DNA of 64,000 bases, from the NCBI GenBank assembly GCA_914767885.1, contig CAJZBQ010000041.1:124001-188000 (forward strand). The letters are read 5' to 3'. This DNA comes from Blepharisma stoltei (Eukaryota > Ciliophora > Heterotrichea > Heterotrichida > Blepharismidae). A model generated the notes under the pieces. The model searched no databases and was not told the origin of the DNA. It saw only the letters and a program-made list of their open reading frames with translations. The position numbers and the translations under genes were made by a program. Positions 32,563 to 44,600 of the stretch are shown in pieces (within the stretch, counting starts at the first letter, position 1; every line of letters starts with the position of its first letter).

Positions 32563-35403
32563 TTATGTTAAAAATGTATTGACTACCTTGAGAATCACTT
32601 TATTCCCTACCACTTTTCTTTTCAAACAAAGTTCAACCCAATTGTTTCCTTTAACGAGAAGTCTGGTAACTTCATCAATTTTATTAATAAAATCTCTTCT
32701 ATTTTTAATCCCATGTAGCCCAAACAAATCAATTGAGTTTTCTCCCGCCACAGAAACTTCAATAATATCATTAAGGCACCAAATATTGATAATCCCATAA
32801 AAATTCAGCCCGTCATTCATCTCAAACACCCCATCTTCTATATTTTTTGGCTGGACTTGTATAATAATCACTTTCAGCCTACAAAATTCTGTTTTTTCCA
32901 GCGGGTTTAGCAGCTGGCTTTCATCAAATAGCGGCACTGAAGATTTCCTAGTTCTAGTAACAATAATTTGTTGATTTATGCTGGCCTGATTAATTGTTTT
33001 ATAAAGGTAATTTAAGGCTTCGTTCCTTATAGTTTCCAGTCCTGGGATGGTATTTTGCATATGCATTTTTACATTATAGCACCAATCAGGAACTACTACT
33101 ATGGATGAATGGTCTCCAAATTGAATTTGATCACTGCTTATTTTGGCTTCTCTTATTTTTACCCATTTATCTTCATTAATATTCACAAGTAAGCATGATA
33201 AAGTTGTCAAAAAAAGATAACCAGAACTGTCACAAAGGACTAAAGTTGACTGGCTTGGGTCAGGATAATCTTGCTTTTTGTGGGCAACGTAGCAGATTAA
33301 GTCTAAAGTTTTATATCTGTAGTGAGGAGCTTCACCAAGGCTTGGTAATGTTGGGCCTGTTGATAAATCTCTTGAGCTTAGTTGGCTTGTTTCCCAGTCA
33401 TATATGGAGAATCAACTTAGTCTCTTAACACCTGTATGTAGCGCTGGGGACCTTGTAGAGGGAGAGCACGTCTGATATGTCTTGAAGGGCTTTACTTGAA
33501 TATGAGCGCAATATCGGGCTGACGGACTGTAGGCTCATATCCAGGGCAAGATTTTACCTCGAGGGAAGTTGGAACTTGGAAGCTGAAATGGATAGCCCAG
33601 CAAGCTCAGAGGGTGTTTGCTTGGCCAATCGGGCGTTTTTTTAACGCGATACCAGGAGTTGCGTCTAGGGCTACAAGTTTCTGTCTGGCCGATAGCCTGA
33701 CAATAAAATTCACTTTTTGAATTTTCGAGAAGGGCAAACCCCTTGGCGTACGGCCGAAATAGCTGACGGGGAGCTAGTCATAATAGTTTAAGCTAAGCTC
33801 CCCAGTCATAAAGGTTTACCACATTCTGATAGAGGTCTTCATCTTCTTGGAAATGGCCAATATGGCTTGTGATTTTTAAAGTTTCGTTGTCACTAGCACT
33901 ATAAATGGCTAATGGGCCAGATTTATTGTTGTGGGTGCCTTGGGCTTTACCTCGGAAATGCTTAAATGTGATACCATGTGCTACTACTATATCGCCGATA
34001 TTAATTTGTTTTAAGGTTGTTTCTACAAATACGTGAAGCTGAATGAAGTCTCCTGGGCTTAAGGATTGGTCAATTATTTTCAGTTTACATATATTGTCCT
34101 TATTCCATCACATTTTTATTATTTTTTTTTTTTTTCAAAAAAATTAATAAAAAGTCTATTTTAGAAATTCATAGAATTTTACTATTAGAAATAATTTAAA
34201 TACAATAAAATAAATATTATCATTAAAAATAGTTTCAAAAATTTTACTTATACATTACTAAATACTTGAGAAAGTTAAGTTAAGTGCTATATAAGGCTAT
34301 AAGCGGATAGACCACTAGCCTGCCTATCTGACTTAAACCCACCTAGCCTAAGGTTTAGCTCCCTAGGTTAGAGCCACCTTTTGGAGATGCCCGATTAGTC
34401 CCGATAAGTAAATAATAACTCGCCCTTCGTGAGGGGATTAATTTGTTTTTTAAAAATTTATATATATACAAATTGTTTTTTCAAAATTAAAACAATTCCG
34501 GTATTGGGAAAGCAAATATTAATTTGTAAAATTTCAGTTCTAAAATGCAAGTTGTTTAAAATTAAACAGAATTAGATAGAGATTTCGTTATAATAATTAT
34601 CACTTATATATCAAAATAATTTTTTCATAAAAATTGTTTGTTCGCTCACAGAATTTTGGTTTTTATCCAAACGATAGGGATTTTTCCAATGGTTTTGTTC
34701 ACTTACGAACGGGGGAGTAAGTGGCAGGCAAAACCTCTGTAGCCCATCTGGCAAGGACAGGGGAAGCCTTCTGAGGAGAAACAAAAATTCCCTCTTCAGC
34801 AGGCCGGTGGCCTATTCAAAAAGTGACAGAGCACTATTTTCAGCTTCATCAGGACAGGTCCTACCTGCTCCATAGGGTGCTGCTTTGGAGTCTCTCTTCC
34901 GTCGATTTTTAATTTTATTTCTTGAGAAAATTAGGCATTTTAATTTCCGCGACATAATCTATTATTACACCAATAATGCTAACTTTCGACAAAGAATTTG
35001 CAAGAGCTAGCTGTTGACATTCCTGCAGCGATCTGGTGGTGTAATTAATTTTTGGACCAAAATTCATCCTTTCAATCTCTAATTTAAGATCCAAGTCAGT
35101 TGAGCTATAATGGACATAGAAAGGGGACGTAAATTTATCAGGAATTACAGGTGAATAAAAAGCTCTATATCTTTCAGGAACGGCCGCAATTTTGCATGGC
35201 CCAATTACCACTTTATCCCCTTTCATTAAAAGGCGGGCTTTTTGGCACCATCCATCTCCTTCTAACAAACAATATATGAAATCTCCTGTAATGTCCATCA
35301 GCAACAACCTACTGACGCCTGCACAAAGCTCAACGTTATCTTTTACTTCTGCTCGAAATATCCTGCTTTCCCTTTCATTTTCCTGTATAGATCTGACAAA
35401 CAT
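32563..35403 (-). CDS. telomere end-binding protein, POT1/TEBP-alpha type
   Basis: It binds the single-stranded G-rich telomere overhang. The N-terminal part (35403-34918) contains SRLLLMDITGDFIYCLLEGDGW and a segment ending VSIIGVIIDYVAEIKMP. The next block is the characteristic OB fold: ICKLKIIDQSLSPGDFIQLHVF, then IGDIVVAHGITFKHFRGKAQG. The rest (APHYRYKTLDLICYVAHKKQ; KISSDQIQFGDHSSIVVVP) fits a further OB fold. A 408-bp SINE (33401-33808) and a composite insertion (34092-34931) interrupt it; with those limits the length is 531 codons. The call rests on fold-type motifs and order. TGA is read as Trp in MWWNKD if that stretch is retained. Confidence 0.72.
33401..33808 (+). mobile_element. 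SINE-like retroposon acting as IES in TEBP
   Basis: A 10-bp duplication, CCCAGTCATA, lies at 33393-33402 and 33801-33810. The shared TA allows exact excision (408 bp), giving LYDWETSQL. The tail is on the right (TAAGCTAAGC). Confidence 0.85.
34092..34931 (-). mobile_element. composite SINE and MITE insertion in TEBP
   Basis: A GC-rich SINE-like sequence (tail GTTAAGTTAAG near 34275, body resuming about 34719-34905) is split by a degenerate family-1 MITE (34416-34717). TA pair 34092/34932 is in phase, but other limits are possible; a long T run near 34125 makes sequencing error plausible. Confidence 0.5.
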
Positions 35404-35415
35404 AATTATTATAAA

Positions 35416-36202
35416 ATGATAAGAGAACTCCCACAAAGGGCGACAAGAGGGAAAAGGATGACTGAGCTTCTAGGGGAAGAAAAAGATTTAGACGAAGCTT
35501 TTTGGAATCAAGACTATTTTAAAGAAAAAGACACCGATACAGAATATGAGGCAGAAAGCGAACAAGGCGATATATCTGCTTTAATTATAAATGATTTTTT
35601 AATCTATAAGGTGTGTTCTATTTTATATTGAAAATAAATTTAATTTTTTGAATTTTAGGTATATTTTTGATGAAGATTTTTTTAAGTCAGAATCTGAAGA
35701 GGAAGTAGAAAAAGAAACTGAAGAAAAATCAGAAAAGAAAATCAAGAAAAAAAAAGAAATTAAGCAGAAGAAAAAAGAAAAGCATCATGTTGTGTCTAAA
35801 ATGAAGATGTTTACACAAAGGCAAATGCTGGAAGAAGCCGCGATAACGGAGATGTATAATTCACATTCGTTGAGGCAGCTACTTAATATAGAGGAAGATA
35901 AAAAACAGAGCGCAATTGTGAAGAAAAATACTTTTCAGCCAACGTGAAGACTAGTGGATTCTAATAAAAGCGGGAAAAGAAATTTGACACTTTGGACCGC
36001 CGAAAATTTGGAAATTCCAGGCGCAAATGATATGAATATCGAAAAAGAAGAAAAAGGGAAATATAAAGACCCGTTGACTGGAACCCATTATAACACAGCT
36101 GAAGAATTTTTAAAAGTCAGAGAAAATTATTTTCTGGATCAGGAGAAAACAATTATTAAACAAATTAGAGAACTGCAAGCCCAGCAAAAGAAAATTTTAT
36201 AA
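35416..36202 (+). CDS. VPS72: YL1/VPS72 (SWR1/SRCAP chromatin subunit)
   Basis: This is an H2A.Z-handling subunit of the SWR1-type remodeller. The N-terminus LPQRATRGKRMTELLGEE and AFWNQDYF match the YL1 H2A.Z-binding region. An acidic-basic linker follows, and the C-terminal YL1_C motif is KYKDPLTGTHYNTAEEFLKVRE. A 91-nt IES (35571-35661) is removed to give 232 codons. TGA encodes Trp at FQPTWRLVDS. The start ATG is only 12 bp from the start codon of the divergent telomere-binding gene, so the two must share a very short promoter region. Confidence 0.93.
35571..35661 (+). other. 91-nt IES in VPS72
   Basis: TAs lie at 35571 and 35662, both in phase T3A1. It joins SEQGD to IFDEDFFKSESEEE. Confidence 0.7.
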
Positions 36203-36422
36203 TTTAAAATAATTAGTCTTGTTGTAAATATTTTTCGCAATAATTTTTTCTGATTTTAATATACCTAATCAGAATAAAAATAATCTTTATATTATTTTCA
36301 TATAATAAATAGGATAATCAATAGGAATTTTTTTATTTATTCTAATTAGGGATGAATATTAACCTATTTCACAATTTATTGTAATTAAAATTTGGATATT
36401 TTTTGGCAATTAATATTATATA

Positions 36423-38556
36423 ATGGACCTTGAACGTTTATCTCAATATGAACTCCTTGAAAAAATTGGCAAAGGCTCCTTTGGTGAAGTATTAAAAGCT
36501 TTTGCCAAAGAAACAGGCGAAATTGTTGCTATGAAAGTTATAGATCTAACTGTAAATTTTAACCCAGGATGCAGAAGACTCACTAGACAGCTTAAACAGG
36601 GAAATCCAAATTTTAAAAGAATGTCAAAATCCCAGAATAACGAACTTTTACGAATCATTTGTGTGTGAAGGAAAGCTGTATATTGTTATGGAATATGTAG
36701 CTGGAGGTTCAGTAAAAGATATTTTGAAGGTTAGAGGGCCATTACAAGAAATCTACATCCCAATTCTCCTTAAAGAACTTTTACTTGCTTTATCATATTT
36801 ATGTTATCAAAAAATCTATTTTTTCCAAAATTTTATAAAAAATCTATTTTTCAAAAATTTAATAAATTTTCATGGCGATTTTAAAATTACCCATATTTAC
36901 ACTCTAATATGAAAATTCATAGAGACATAAAAGCAGCAAATATTTTGCTTTCTATGGATGGCCAAGTAAAACTTGCTGATTTCGGAGTAACAGCACAAAT
37001 AACAGAAAGCGTGAATAAAAGGAATTCTTTTGTAGGGACGCCTTATTGGATGGCTCCTGAAGTAGTCGTACAGTCTGGCTATGATTATAAGGCTGATATT
37101 TGGTCTGTTGGCATCACAGCAATTGAGCTGGCTACAGGAAAGCCTCCACACATGGACCTACCTCCGCTATCTGCTTTATTTCGTATCCAAACTGACCCTT
37201 CTCCTCAGCTCGATCAGTCATTTTCTCCTGCTTTCAGAGATTTTGTTTCCCAATGCCTTGAAAAGAACCCCAGCCTGCGACCTGACACTGCTTCCTTACT
37301 AAACCACAAGTTCATCAAAAATGCCAAAAAGCCTTATTATCTAACTGACCTTCTTGACTCCTCTACTGTTTTAAAGCGTGAGCATTTCCGTTCCTCTTCA
37401 TCCCAGTCCCCAGCCAATACAATTTTGCATATTTCTGATAATTCTCACAGACATTCCCACAGTTCAGAAAGTGCTAAAATGAGACAATTAACACATAGAA
37501 AAAATTCTAGTAATTGTTCTTCTAATTCAAATTCTATAATTTCAGGCACCGTTATAGCCGGCTTAGGATGCCAAATATATTAATTCTAAGACAAAATAAA
37601 TATATTGCTTTTCAATTAATATTTTTACATTTGGGAGATGCCTAATGCCAAGTAACCACAGTTAATTTACTATACACTAAACAGTGTAGAAATGATGCCT
37701 GATGACATAAGTGGGGCTGCTGTTATGCTACCTAGATGGAGCCAAGAGAATCCTGGGCTGATTGTAAAGGAGCCTTCTTTTTTGACAATAGTAGAAAACG
37801 CTGTAGCTAATATTGAGAGAATTGAAGATTTAAGCTGCGTCGATAAATTAATATTGGCTATAGCAGAAATGGAATTAAAAGACCCAAGACTGGCGCCTAA
37901 GATATTTGCGGATGTAATGAAAATATATAAAGGGAATTACCCAGAGGAATATAGACTTAACTTAACTTAAATTTACAGGCGTCCGCCGTAGTGTTGACGC
38001 AGTCACCAAGGACCCAGTATTAGGGTTCACCTGCTTTGCGGTATAGTCCAGACTGGCCATATAAACCAGTCACCAGGACATACACCTACTCCTTCCCACG
38101 CGCATGAGCCGTGGCTTAGTGTTGAGTGGGCGGGCTATGGGCTTCTGCGGCTGCTGCTTGAGTTGACGAGAGTTGGCTTTCCGAAATTCCAAAAAATGGA
38201 ATTTCTGGTCACCTTTCGGCAAAAAGGGAAACTCCAAGTCCTGGGACGTAACGCCCAATTTCACGCTAGGTAATTGCCCGAATGGTCTAGGCATTGCCTG
38301 TAGACTCTGCTGGGCTTACCCTTTCCAAACCTGGGAACCCTTTTCTCTCGGGGAGAAAATCCATTCTGGTCGTTGAGCTTGGGCCAGGCTCTGCACTGCA
38401 GAATTGCTTACCATGGCATTGCTGCTCATTTCCGGAATGGCAAAACCTTGCCGGATATAATTAAAATATGAGTCGAGTATGTGTGGCCGGAGGCCACACC
38501 CAGACGAAGACGCCATATTTTAATTATCAGAGGAATATAGACAGTTATTTAATTAA
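36423..38556 (+). CDS. STE20-family protein kinase (MST/GCK type)
   Basis: The kinase domain starts at residue 8 (YELLEKIGKGSFGEV), with AMKVIDL (catalytic Lys), HRDIKAANILLS, DFGVTAQI, GTPYWMAPEVV and SVGITAIELATGKPPH, all typical of germinal-centre/MST kinases. One 16-nt intron (36552-36567) lies after VIDLT. IESs lie at 36796-36893, about 37576-37662 and 37950-38535; the last is a SINE at the very end of the coding sequence. After its removal the protein ends NYPEEYRQLFN, stop at 38554. The C-terminal region after a Ser-rich linker (MMPDDISGAAVMLP..) is helical and could be a dimerisation tail. Total about 448 aa. Confidence 0.9.
36796..36893 (+). other. 98-nt IES in the STE20 kinase gene
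   Basis: It is flanked by CATATTTA on both sides. Excision gives LSYLHSNMKIHRDIKAANILL, the catalytic loop. Confidence 0.9.
37576..37662 (+). other. IES in the STE20 kinase gene, limits uncertain
   Basis: The frame stops after GLGCQIY and reopens before MMPDD. In-phase TA pairs give 87, 90, 93 or 102 nt. Confidence 0.5.
37950..38535 (-). mobile_element. SINE-like retroposon in the last codons of the STE20 kinase gene
   Basis: A perfect 15-bp target duplication, CAGAGGAATATAGAC, lies at 37942-37956 and 38528-38542. The tail CTTAACTTAACTTAA is on the left; the head (inverted AAAATATGGCG) is on the right. The unit is 586 bp. Without excision the protein would end a few residues later in a different sequence. 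Confidence 0.9.
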
Positions 38557-38579
38557 TGCGTTTTAAAGTGGAATTTAAT

Positions 38580-41170
38580 TTAAAGATAAGTGAAGTTAGA
38601 AGTGTGGATTTTCTCTTCCATGTTCAGCAGTCTAACTGTCAAGGCGTCAATTAAATGTTTTAGCTTGGCTTCTCCGTTAAGTCTTGCACCTTTAGGCCTA
38701 TTAAATCCTTCCATTAGTGATGCGAAATTGTTTTCACTGTCCTGTGGCTGCTTTGTGAGGAATTTATATATAGCTTTTCCCTTTAAATTTCCTATTATAT
38801 AATTTTCTTCATTTTTTCCAAATTTTAAGCATTTTTGTATAAATTTATCCATCTTTTAAAAAATACTTGATCAGTAATCGATCCTGTCCTTGGAATTATT
38901 TCTCTAATTTCTCTATCAGAAAAAGCTGCAAGTGCACATCTTCCAAGCTGTGGCTGAGAAATCAGCGATTTCAAATAATTTTCGAACTCATCAAAATTTG
39001 AGGCTTTTTCATAATAAATTCTTTCACTTATTCCTAAAATTGCTTGGTGGTCAAATGCTACCCCTTTATCAGGCTTTATCAGCTTCTTGTGATGGGAAAA
39101 TACTTTTTTGTGATTGAGATCGTAAAGGCAGACATAGAGGGCTACAGCGACTTCTCTTTCTTTATCTTTTACAGTATCAAATAAAAATACTAATAAAGAA
39201 TCAAAAAAATATGACTCACTTTTTAGCTGTTTTTCGATGATTTCTTCTTTAGTTTCTTCTCGGGCTGGAGGAAGTGGCGGATTTGCGTAAGGAGGACGGT
39301 TGACTGGAGCTTTATTTGCGCGATGCTGGACGTCGCTTTCGTAGATGTGAAGATTGGCTTCAAAAAGAGCAATAAAGCTTCTGATTAGGTCGTCGAGAAG
39401 GTTGCCAGTGGAGTCTATTTCAAGCTTCTCAGGGATGGATTTTAGCTCATTTTTGTCAGGGATTAGGTTTGTGAGCTCAATCCAATGGTTCCAATATTCG
39501 TGGTTTTCTATTCTTTTGTGGTTGAATTCTTTAATAAGCAATTTTATGTCTGTGTCTTTGTGGACAGCTATAATCCAGCAGCTGCTGAAAATTCCTGTGT
39601 TTTGTAACCAAGAATGAAAATCGTTTATACTCGGGTTGACTGAACTGAAAATAAATTTTTATAAAAAATAATTATAAATTAAAAAAATTAATTTAGGTTA
39701 ATATAGTAAATCCCTTAAATGTGGGGCTGTATCAACCATTTGTTGAGCCACTTTAGTAGCTTCTATACAAAAATCACCAAGAACTGACATAAGCTCAGGC
39801 TTTATATAGCTATTAAACTGATGCTCAACCCTTCTTGTTCTACAGTTCAATGCAGAAATTCTCATTTCAATTATTTCTTCACATTTAGGTTTTCCAGTTT
39901 CCAAGCACGTAAATTTCGTATCAACAATTAACAAATATCCCCATTTTCAATTAAATAATTATCAAAAATATACAAAAAAATTATTATTTATTGTAATAAT
40001 CTATAATCTAAATCCAAGGTTTTGCTTTTTACATTGACTTCTGCTCTATCAATAAGAATTTTCTTACTCCCCCCCCCCCTCCGTGAGCGAACAAAACCAT
40101 TAGAAAAATCGCCATTTTTTGACCAAAAACCCACCCTCCGTGAGTGAACAAAAATTTTTTTAATAGAAAAAATTTTAATGGAAAAAAATTTTGATATATA
40201 AGTGATAATTAGTATAATGAAATCTAGAGCTAATTCTGTTTAATTTTTAAACAAATTGCGTTTTAAAACATAAATTTTGCAAATTAAATTAATATTTGCT
40301 TCCCAATTTTTGCAAATTAGGATTTTTTTAAATTTCGAAAAAAATATATTTTTTTTATAAAATTTATATATAAATTTTTTTAAAAAAAAAAAATTAACCC
40401 CCCTCCGTGAGCGAACAAAATTTTTTTGTTCGCTCACGGGGGGGGGGGGGGAGTTAAAATATTTTGGCGCCAAAATTCCGTGTATCCCTGAGGTTAAAAT
40501 CACGTTGTTTTCAGACACAAAAAATTTGATGCCATCCTGCATAGCTTTGGGTAAGTCAACTTCAATAAAAACGTCACAGTTAGCTCTTGCACCACTGAGG
40601 ACTTCTTCTTCTCCAGGGATTGCTGTTGCGAAATGGATGTGGTTTCTTTGCATTCTATTAAGCCCACGCTTGCTAATTGACTCTACGTTTGTCTTATAAG
40701 TCCCGTGGACTACTATAGGGAATTCTGCTGGGTTGGTGATTTCTCTTAATAGAGAACTATCGTCAGCGCCTTTTATAGAATGGCCTTGATTGGCTCTGAT
40801 CCAATATTCTTTCTTTTCTAACTCATTATGACAGAAATTTTTTGTTCATTATAAGATGGGTTAATTTTAAATAATTAATGAAGGAAATGGTTAAGATAAT
40901 CCCAAATCTTTGTTTTTCGTCCCTTGCGACTATATCAAGGACTTCTTCAAGACTATAAGTGGAAAATTCTTGATGGGCGAGAATATCAGTAAGCTTGATA
41001 TAACCAGCTTGATTCATGGTTAAGCCTAATTGCTGGAATCCGTGCCTAAGGGCCCATGAGAGTTTTTTTGATTTTTGGACATTAGGGTCGTCCATACCGT
41101 ATTTTCCTCTCCCTCTGGGGTGAAAGCCTCCTCTACGAATTCCTCGTTCTCCACGCCATGCTCTTCGCAT
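38580..41170 (-). CDS. Tpt1 RNA 2'-phosphotransferase fused to two ERI1-like domains
   Basis: After an Arg/Gly-rich start the first ~210 residues are a complete Tpt1/KptA domain: LSWALRHGFQQLGL (RH pair), WIRANQGHSI, HFATAIPGEEEVLSGARANC and GIHGILAPKYF. Tpt1 removes the 2'-phosphate left by tRNA splicing. The frame continues into an ERI1-like exonuclease fold (LLIVDTKFTCLE, EEIIEMRISAL, YIKPE, LGDFC..A), then a Pro-rich linker and a second similar domain (ALYVCLYDLNHKKVF, LIKPDKG, AFSDREI). In both, the metal-binding DxE is changed (DTK; DTV), so they are probably inactive as nucleases. IESs at 40827, 40065 (MITE), 39936 and 39626 and a 14-nt intron-like gap (38859-38872) are removed; about 656 aa. 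Confidence 0.78.
39626..39703 (-). other. about 78-nt IES in the Tpt1 fusion gene
   Basis: TA pair 39626/39704 is in phase and joins HLRDLL to NDFHSWLQNTGIF. The 81-nt alternative (39707) also works. Some open sequence (FSSVNPSI) would be lost with it. Confidence 0.55.
39936..40003 (-). other. 68-nt IES in the Tpt1 fusion gene
   Basis: TAs lie at 39936 and 40004. It joins KTLDLDY to LLIVDTKFTC at the start of the first ERI1-like domain. Confidence 0.8.
40065..40454 (+). mobile_element. family-1 MITE acting as IES in the Tpt1 fusion gene
   Basis: An intact 390-bp copy very similar to 32025-32412. TAs at 40065 and 40455 are both in codon phase T3A1. Excision joins GILAPKYF to KKILIDRAEV, and is what links the Tpt1 and ERI1-like parts. 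Confidence 0.92.
40827..40896 (-). other. 70-nt IES in the Tpt1 domain
   Basis: TAs lie at 40827 and 40897. It joins DEKQRFGI to NELEKKEYWIRANQGH, as expected for Tpt1. Confidence 0.85.
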
Positions 41171-41612
41171 TTATAGATGAATATTTTATAATATGTGATC
41201 ATTTTAAGCAAATAATAGATTAATTGATAATAAAATTAATAAAGCTTGATTTTTTATGTGAGGAATAAATTTGATAATCTTTAAAAATTCAAATTTTATC
41301 CAAAAACTTATGTTGATATTTTTAAGAATTAATTTTTTTTAGGATCCTTTTTATTTATTGCTGCAACCTAATTTTCTTAATCTATTTATTTTTTTTCCAA
41401 TATTTTGGCAAAAACATCTTAATCAAGCTCTCTTAAATAAGGGTTATAATCATAAATTCTAGCTAAAGGTTTGCTTATAAAAACACCCTTTTTAACCTAT
41501 TATTCAATCATTGCAACTCTTCTAATTTATAAAGTAATAAATATATAAAACCCAAACTATTTTTAAAATATTTGCTTAAATTATACTTAAATAAAATTAA
41601 TTAACCCCAAAA
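41171..41612. other. AT-rich intergenic stretch
   Basis: It lies between the start of the Tpt1 fusion gene and the 3' end of the coiled-coil gene, both on the minus strand. No repeats or open frames are supported. Confidence 0.6.
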
Positions 41613-44600
41613 TTAAACTGTCAGTCGAGACAAGGATAATGATATAGAAGAAAGTGATGGCCTTATATCGCCCATCATCGTTTTCCGTTCCTTTGTATCA
41701 TTAGCGAAGTTTTCAAAATCCGGCATTTTGAAAACATTAAAAGCGCCGTATTGTAAACGTTTTACTACTTGACTATAGGCGACATCTCCAGTAATTCCAT
41801 CTTCAGCTGCAGCTTCTCTATACAAATTTTCTATTTCATATCTAGGAATTGACAATTCTAACTCAAAACAAGCTTCTATGAACGCACGCTCTGATATAAG
41901 TCCATTTTTATCTTCTCTTGATTTAAACCCTGTGTATATTTTAGCGCCTTTATCGATCCAGATTTCATCATATACTGAGATAATTGCATTTACAAAGCTT
42001 GCTTTATTTATAAAATACCTTGGATTCGTATATCCATCAATATATTTTTCTGTATCTAACAAGTCGCATAAGTCAGATTTTTTAATAGTGTTGTTTGTAA
42101 AGACCCCATCTAAAATTTTAATTATCATTTCTTCATCAACAAAAGCATCTATTTTTTTTAGTTTTTTAATAAATGTAGAGTAATGAACTGTATCTCCAAA
42201 TTCCAAATTTTCTACTCAGTCATCAATATCTATATTTGCACTATAAAATTTATTGCAAATTATATATAAGAAATACTCCCCTTCCTCAATATTAGATGGT
42301 CTGCATTTTTCTAAAATTTTAGCTCCACATATATGGTCTTCTTTAAAAAGCAGCTCTACAAGTTCAATAACATCAGAAAGCAGAGACTCACCGCCATATG
42401 AATCTTCTAAAAATCCTTTAAGAGGAGATCCTGGGGTTTCGTCTGCTGGTTTTAACTGCTTTAGTTGCTGAAAATACACGCGGGCTTGAGTGATATAAAT
42501 AGCTAGCCTATACGGAATAGGTTTTTCATGATATAAATTTAATAGTCTGCAGAAAAGAATCCCATAGACTTGGCTCATTTTATACAAATTATGCAGAGCT
42601 GAAACAAGCTGATTTAAGAATTTATATCCTAAATCCTCAGTATCATACCTCGCAAATGTTTTTTCTATCAAAAACTCAGATAAATCTCTTGGCATTTTGC
42701 CTTCAGCTATGAATTTTTGGTCTTCTCCAAACTTATCGTCCATCAATTTTTCAAGAAATTTAAAGGTATAAACCAAATCTAAAGGTTTCGCGTTTTTTTG
42801 TTCCTTTTGTTTACTCCCCCCCTCCGTGAGTGAACAAAACCATTAGAAAAATCGCTATTTTTTGCCCAAAAACCCACCCTCCGTGAGTGAACAAAAATTT
42901 TTTCAATCGAAAAAATTTTTTATGTAAAAAATTTTGATATATTAATGATAATTAGTATAATGAAATCTAGAGCCAATTCTGTAAAATTTTAAACGAATTG
43001 CTTTTTAAAACATAAATTTTATAAATTAAATTAATATTTGGTTTCCAATTTTTGCGAATTAGGATTTTTTTAAATTTCGAAAAAAAATATTTTTTATAAA
43101 ATTTAAATCTAAATTTTTCTAAAAAAAAATTAATCCCCCTCCGTGAGTGAACAAAATGTTTTTGTTCACTCACGGAGGGGGGAAGTTAGCTTTTTTTATC
43201 AGCTCATTAATATCTAAAAGGCTTTGTTCTTCGAATTCTTTTAATTTTTTTACAATTACGACAGCACTTTCTTCATTTTTTTGCAAACGTGGAAATTTAG
43301 CTGAAAAAAATTTTCAGTTGGAAAATGATTTTAATAAATGTTGGTTAATTTTGTAAGTCGATATTGTCAAAGCGTTATAAAGGATAATTTCTTCTTCTCC
43401 AGACTCGTAATATAGCTTTTCTCTTGCTGTATTATTGAATTCTAGGCTAAGTTCATCAAATTCTTCAGAAGCAATTTCAGTCGAATCGTTGCTTTTGAGC
43501 TTTAAGGCATTTACATATGAGGAAAGATTTTCGTTTTCTTCCATCAGTTGAATGATTTTTTTGAAAGTTTTGTCTTTTTTGGACTCAAGCTCTTTATAAG
43601 TTAGCAATTCTTGCTCAACGGATGATTGGATTTGGGAATGAAGCTGATATAAATCTTTTGAGCGAGGCTTCAGGGCTTGTAGGGTTCTTGTTATTTCAAG
43701 TCATTTATCAAGATACCTTTTATTAAAAGGTATAATCCGTTGGTAAAATTTCTTATCGGCCCATGATCGAACCAGAGGTTGCAATAAGTCTTAAAAAGAA
43801 AGATTACTTTTTTAAGTCTAGAATCTAATAATTCAGATAAAATAAGGGCACTGTTGGCATGTAGGCTGAAGCAAGAAAACTGATCGATGACATAGAGAGT
43901 TCAGGTAAATAATTCCCGATGTGCTGCAAGAGTGCATAGAGACTCGCTTTTATCGTGGTTTCCGATAGCTTGAGATCAAGAAACCTGCCTTATATGTACC
44001 TCCTGGTATTTTATATTTTAATTAATGGAAAATAATCACACATAGCCATTATTTTGGCACACCCAAAATATAAAATGGCTTGAATTTTTGAATCTATGTA
44101 TTATATAATGGATTTTGCAAGTATAATTTCTTTTAAAATTTAAATTTTTAAGATATAGCTTAAAATTAAAGATAGCGAAAATAAAAGTTAATAGTATGCT
44201 ATTTTTAAATTTGTGCTCAAATCCAAAACGCGGAAAATTAAAGATCTATATAAGGTGAGTTTATATTTAAATTATTAAAAGAAATGTGCTACTGCGAGAA
44301 AAGTTCTTAGTATTTTTAAAATTTAAATATATAGCTTAAAATTAAAGATGGCGAAAATAAAAGTTAATAAGTATGTTATTTTTAAATTTGTGCTCAAATC
44401 CAAAACGCGGAAATTAAAGATCTATATAAGGTGAGTTTATATTTAAATTTGTAAAAAAATTTGTGCTGCTGCGAAAAAGTTCTTACTCCCCCCCCCCCCT
44501 CCCTCGTGAGCGAACAAAACCATTAGAAAAATCGCCATTTTTTGACCAAAAACCCACCCTCCGTGAGTGAACAAAAATTTTTTTAATAGAAAAAATTTTA

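Noticed and set aside
37976-38516. Extension of the STE20 kinase into LNLT and beyond
   Set aside because: The 15-bp target duplication shows that this is the retroposon tail; the proper end is at 38554 after excision.
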